Part shown: positions 59,382 to 64,000 of the stretch, one piece after another
How the letters are laid out: each line of letters starts with the position of its first letter
Position numbering within the stretch: position 1 is the stretch's first letter
NCBI GenBank assembly: GCA_032622095.1
Contig: CP136069.1
Span: 68,345,319 to 68,409,318 of the forward strand
From: Siphonodentalium dalli
Lineage: Eukaryota; Mollusca; Scaphopoda; Gadilida; Siphonodentaliidae
Direction: 5' to 3'
Length of the DNA: 64,000 nucleotides
The notes under the pieces: generated by a model
The model's database searches: none
The model's input: only the letters and a program-made list of their open reading frames with translations
What the model was told of the DNA's origin: nothing
Made by a program: the position numbers and the translations under genes

Positions 59382-62300
59382 CACTGTCGGATACCCGTTT
59401 AGGTTCGGACATTCCAAGATGGCGGCGCCCACTAAAGCAGATAGACGGTAAGTGTATATATTGTCTCCAAGCAGCAATCAACGACATCTTTCGGTGATAC
59501 ACCTTGAAACAGTTATGTAGGAATTTGTATGCCCAACACATACGTAACACGCCTTTCGCATGACAGGCATGTGAATTATTGTATTTGGCGTGTCAAGTCG
59601 TCATAATGTTTCGAAATTTTATCGAGGCTCATGCATCCGCAAATGTATGTATTGTTGTGGGTAGATTAGGTCACCACACATCTTCGGAATGCAAAACCGG
59701 CGATATTTTTATTGTCTAACTCCGAAAAACGACCTTTGAAAATATCAAAATGTTCAGGTTCGGATTCGCAACATTCGCGATGATTTTGTTCAGGTTCAGA
59801 CACAATTTTCGTTCAGGTTCGGACAAATTTGGTTCAGGTTCGGACAATTTTAGTTCAGGTTCGGACGCATCAAAACCTTACCTATAAATGGCATGCCGAG
59901 GTGCAGTCGCGATCTTATTGTGCGTGTTATGAACGAACGTGCATTGTTAATTTGTTATATCTAAATATGTCAGTTGAAATTTCCAAATATAGGTGGTAAA
60001 TTCTCCGAATTGATGGGATAAAAGCCACAGTTGAATATTCTCGAGCAATGTCTACTATAAATTAAACCAGCTAGTGGGAATTATTACATTTTACATATGA
60101 GCAACAGTGGTATTATTACTTATCTTCTGAAATATCGGGGATACATGGATATTTAATACCTGGTTCTCGATTTTGAACCCCGATGCGGAGCCAAGGGGTT
60201 TCAGAAAGAGACACCCGGGTATTAAATCTCCTAGTATCCCACGATGTTGGCGGAGCTAACGATTTTGTCCCACATTAAAAGCTACCATGTGGTGTGCTTT
60301 TTATAGGTTATCAGATCAATTCACACCAATCAGCACCATGCAATAAGAATAATTCAGTAGCAGACCTATCGATCCTGTTTTAGGTGACGTCAATTAAGCT
60401 CAGTGTGCTAGAACAATGTCACGATTTTGAGAAACTGCTAGTTCAAGGGTAATTCATAACCACGATGTTTCACGTGCTTTTATACGCCCACTGTCAAGAG
60501 TTACGGGACATGGTGCATGATTTAAACGTGACGTTGTTGTCAATCATATTGTTAGTTACAACCGGGTGTGGGGACAAGCGTTGTTTGTTATATATGTTTC
60601 TCTATGAAATAGCTGTAATTTTAAATGACATACGATGCGCTCTCTTTCGTCTGGACCTTGGCATGGATAATAATTTTCAAACGTTATCTCACTGTAGATA
60701 CTTCTGTTTAAAAAAGGGTACACAATTATTGACCCGTGTATTATCAATGGAACTACGCGAAATTCCGATGAAGACTGAAAATAGTTTATTACTGAGATAA
60801 GTTCTAAAGAAAAACAAATGATCCCGTTTTATTACGTATTCAGTTATTTGTTAATTGGGTTTCTGTGTGTATTATTTAACCATTGGGTAGGCACTATTCT
60901 CTTAAGCGCATGAAGGAAATTTTCCACCAAAATTTAGAGATGCTTAATTTGCCAACGGAACAGCTGATATTGTTTGCATAAGTTTCGCTACTTCGGCGTC
61001 TAAATTCTTGTTTCAATAAACAAATACTTGTAATTTTTCAGAATTGCTTACCATAAGCATAACATAAAGAGAACACATATGGTTTCTCGAATAATATATT
61101 CCTGAAATATCGCCGCTCGTAAAGATTCGCATATTGCAGGTATTATTCGGCAAACCATAGGTATTCTCTATGTTCACATAGTGCTGAATAGAACACAACA
61201 TGTTCGGGCTCTAATTAATAGTCCTGCATAATAGTCGTGTGACAAATGGTTAACTTGTAACTGGATTCAACATTTAGAAATGAGGCAAAACACATAAGGC
61301 TTATATTGAAAAGAATATGTTTCGTGTGAATACCCAAATATATCATCCAATTATTGATACAAAACATGGTATATATTGTCTATCTATCAGCAAGTATTTA
61401 TGGGCAAATTGTGGGAACAACTATATAATCACATTCATCGTACAAGCAGTCTAACAAAATAGAGTTACTGTTCGTGGCTCGTTTCTGCGCTTTATGTCTG
61501 GGAATATATTGTTAATAGAGACTGTGGGTAAATATATCATTACACGGCTTGTTGGGGGGATCGCCTCGGGGGATACGAGCCTCTACCGGGGCATATACAA
61601 ACAGTATCCCCCTCAAAAAGCCGTTTAACTTATATTATGGACAGTTATCTGCTCATCTACATGCGGCGACCTTCGTGGCATCGTATGTGGATGTGAATCA
61701 CGTGATCGCATACATCTCACACGCATAAAATAAGAAAGTCCGCCCAAATTATTCACGAGTGGGCTAAAACCATGCCTCGTGTTCCCATTTATCGTTTCTT
61801 TTACGAATGAAAGATAATCAAATGCACAAAAACGCAATAAGAACGCGACTGTACCTCGGTAGGTCATTTTTATGCGAACTTTTTGATGCGTCCGAACCTG
61901 AACCAAATTTGTCCGAACCTGAACGAAAATTGTGTCTGAACCTGAACAAAATCATCGCGAATGTTGCGAATCCGAACCTGAACACTTTGAAATTTTCAAA
62001 GGTCGTTTTTCGGAGTTAGACAATAAAAATATCGCCGGTTTTGCATTCCGAAGATGTGTGGTGACCTAATCTACCCACAACAATACATAAATTTGCGGAT
62101 GCATGATCCCAGGGCCAGGAAAATACGAAAGAGCGAACATTTCGCCGCCTCGATAAAATTTCGAAAAATTATGACGACTTGACACGCCAAATACAACAAT
62201 TCACATGCCTGTCATGCGAAAGGCGTGTTACATAATTATGTGTTGGGCATACAAATTCCTACATAACTGTTTCAAGGTGTATCACCGAAAGATGTCGTTG

Positions 62301-62401
62301 ATTGCTGTTTGGAGACAATATATACACTTACCGTTTATCTGCTTTAGTGCATGAGCGCCGCCATCCTGGAATGTCCGAACCTAAACGGGTATCCGACAGT
62401 G
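59382..62401. mobile_element. 3.0-kb element with ~500-bp terminal inverted repeats and 5-bp target duplication
   Basis: Ends CACTGTCGGATACCCGTTTA ... TAAACGGGTATCCGACAGTG; arms 59382-59876 and 61880-62401. ATATC flanks both sides (59377-59381 and 62402-62406). Five copies of GTTCAGGTTCGGA(C) at ~28-base spacing lie at the inner edge of each arm (59755-59870). Termini starting CAC plus a 5-bp duplication are features of Transib and RAG-like transposons, but no transposase is visible in the ~2-kb core, so this is a non-autonomous relative at best. Inner frames such as 60465-60800 have no recognisable domain. Confidence 0.85.
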
Positions 62402-62828
62402 ATATCTAACGCCAGATTAGTTACAGTTAAATTCAAATGTATCTATAGCGACCCCACTATGCGCGACATTAGTGGACCATGTGTAGGGCGTATCCTGATA
62501 TTATATTGTGGTAGTGTTTGATGTGCAAATGAGTAAAACAAGTCACAAGTCTTGGTGTAATTTGAGCTGCCTGTCAGAAATGACATATAGCAACAACTTC
62601 TGTGCAGACCAGAATTTGATCTACGATAACTCATCCACAACAATTCCGAATGTGCTGAGCGAGATCAGTAACTGAACACGATATTCGTAGTTTAGTATTC
62701 ACATGCATAATTATGTGTTTGTACAATCGGGACGATATTGAGACGAGGAATTATTCGCCATATTGTTTTCCACCGGTGTTGCCTATAAATACGAATATTG
62801 AATACAGCCCGATTGATACATTCATGGC

Positions 62829-63302
62829 ATGTGTTTTACATTTCAAACACCAATTATCTGCAACTGTAGCAGGTATCCTGGTCTGAATATGACCCGTTCA
62901 GATGTAACACGACGGAGACAAATTTACTTTTCCACCAAGTTGGAAACAACATTTGATATTTCTGAAGGTTATCGCGTTCATATATTGCAAATAAAGCGAC
63001 CCTTCGTGGCGATCTTGTTCAACAGAAACTGCATAATTAAGTTAGACACACAGCAGGGATTGTCATTCCGGAATGACTATTCTTATGTTTATCACTGATC
63101 CGATAATTGTTCGGAAGATGCAAACTCTGCACTAATTCTGTACGACGAGCGCTCTCTTGTTCTGAATCTCATCTCCTTTGCGTTATTGGACACTACTAGT
63201 CTAGTCAATGAAAGCGGCGATGGTGATTTACGGTCTAGAAAAATTCACTCTGTCTTCTGTGGGTCGAAGGTGTTGTACAGCAATTGCACATTGTATACAT
63301 AA
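62829..63302 (+). pseudogene. Broken coding-like region, secreted or ectodomain type
   Basis: A plus-strand frame runs CNCSRYPGLNMTRSDV, then IYFSTKLETTFDISEGYRVH, then FVAILFNRNCIIKLDTQQGL to a TGA at 63096-63098. It continues in the same frame with SDNCSEDANSALILYDERSL, VLNLISFALLDTTSLVNESG and KIHSVFCGSKVLYSNCTLYT to a TAA. The composition stays protein-like on both sides of the stop, with four N-glycosylation sequons (NMT, NCS, NES, NCT) and alternating hydrophobic strands. It looks like an extracellular beta-rich domain interrupted by one stop. Alternatively it is two exons with an unrecognised intron, or chance. The family is not recognised. Confidence 0.3.
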
Positions 63303-63364
63303 CAGATTAATAGAGACACTGACTCAGAATCAAAATAATTGCTTCAAATGTGATTGATTCAGTT

Positions 63365-63990
63365 AGTGTCGCCAAGTGTTCGCGCTGCCACTTGCCAAAT
63401 CTGTCAATGGCAAAAATAATTCAGATTTGGCAAAAAATATTTTCATTTGGCACAAGTTTTGGCAAGTCACTTTTTAATTCCTCATGAAAGTTGAAAAAAT
63501 ATTGGTCAATCAATGCCATTGACTTCAGGAAACTCTTACAACATAATTATAATAGTGATGGTGTATAAGGTTAACACCTCTATTAAGATGCAGTTAATCT
63601 CATAGCATTAGTACCGATGGTTGGAGGGATTACTATTATTTAGTGTGGTGGTGTTTACATAACTAATCCTCCTATAATGTGCCATTTTGGTGAAGCGACC
63701 CTTCTACCGTTGTATTTTTCGGTGATTGGCTGATTATTTTATGATAAACAAGAATAGAGTTGCGACTATAATTAATTATTAACTAACTGATTTTCTATCG
63801 ATATCAAAAGTCGTTCAAATCGCGAGTGTCGAAATATAATACTTAAGGTTGTAGAAAATGATACTGTCAGGGATAGCATTTGGCAAATGCTAAAATAATT
63901 TGGCAAAAAATATTTTCATTTGGCAAATTATTTGGTTAAAGAAAAATTTGGTCTAGCGCGGACCCTGGTGTCGCCCCACTCTCGGGTATC
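63365..63990. repeat. Duplicated TTTGGCAAAAAATATTTTCA segment
   Basis: TTTGGCAAAAAATATTTTCATTTGGCA occurs at about 63427 and again at about 63900, each preceded by AAAATAATT. GTGTCGCC words lie near 63366 and 63970. Purpose unknown; possibly the two ends of a partial repeat. Confidence 0.5.
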
Positions 63991-64000
63991 AAAATTAAAC

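Noticed and set aside
1-64000. CRISPR array, prophage or bacterial operon
   Set aside because: Tandem repeats have no unique spacers of constant size, introns are present, and no bacterial gene is recognised.

Overview
The window is eukaryotic nuclear DNA. It is AT-rich and gene-poor, with short exons separated by long introns, recognisable GT/AG splice sites, minisatellites, homopolymer tracts and many foldback (inverted-repeat) transposons. No operons, bacterial signals, rRNA or tRNA genes are visible. The best-supported gene is a secreted EF-hand protein of a kind I associate with molluscs. That gene, the TACATGTA-rich stretch, the Helitron-type ends and the many MITEs suggest a marine lophotrochozoan, perhaps a bivalve (inference, low to moderate confidence).

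Two genes can be reconstructed, both on the minus strand. (1) 641-16241: a small EF-hand gene with exons at 15816-15866, 13150-13274, 3173-3337 and 641-687, plus a possible first exon at 16228-16241. Splice phases agree at every junction, and two EF-hand loops are completed only by joining exons. It probably continues beyond base 1. (2) 30385-48227: a gene made of eight ~128-residue tandem repeats that resemble the DUF1917/UPF0696 (C11orf68/Bles03) fold. It is cut in two inside its fifth repeat by a 14.6-kb insertion (31862-46500) with perfect 28-bp terminal inverted repeats and a 2-bp target duplication, and a 1-bp frameshift lies in repeat 2. Candidate exons of unknown genes lie near 18.6-18.9 kb, 48.4-48.8 kb and 62.8-63.3 kb.

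Layout: 0-3 kb, foldback elements and a repeat carrying a TTAA-type insertion; 3-16 kb, EF-hand exons with introns full of satellites and MITEs; 16-30 kb, repeats, microsatellites and a 2.3-kb palindrome (25979-28260); 30-48 kb, the split repeat gene and its giant insertion, whose interior holds a 45-bp satellite with higher-order structure, two Harbinger-type MITEs, TA- and TTAA-type foldbacks and an inverted minisatellite; 48-51 kb, a candidate exon and G-rich tracts; 51.5-56.5 kb, a 5-kb palindrome with ~172-bp units each starting with an AAGATGGCGGCC-like motif; 59.4-62.4 kb, a 3-kb element with ~500-bp terminal inverted repeats and a 5-bp target duplication; 62.8-64 kb, a broken coding-like region and short repeats.

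The most unusual observations are the giant insertion in the eight-repeat gene, the strong concentration of TACATGTA inside it, and sister-copy comparisons showing 6-bp CATGTA insertions at TA sites. Nothing could be searched or computed here: family assignments are by eye, motif counts are manual, and alignments are read by hand.
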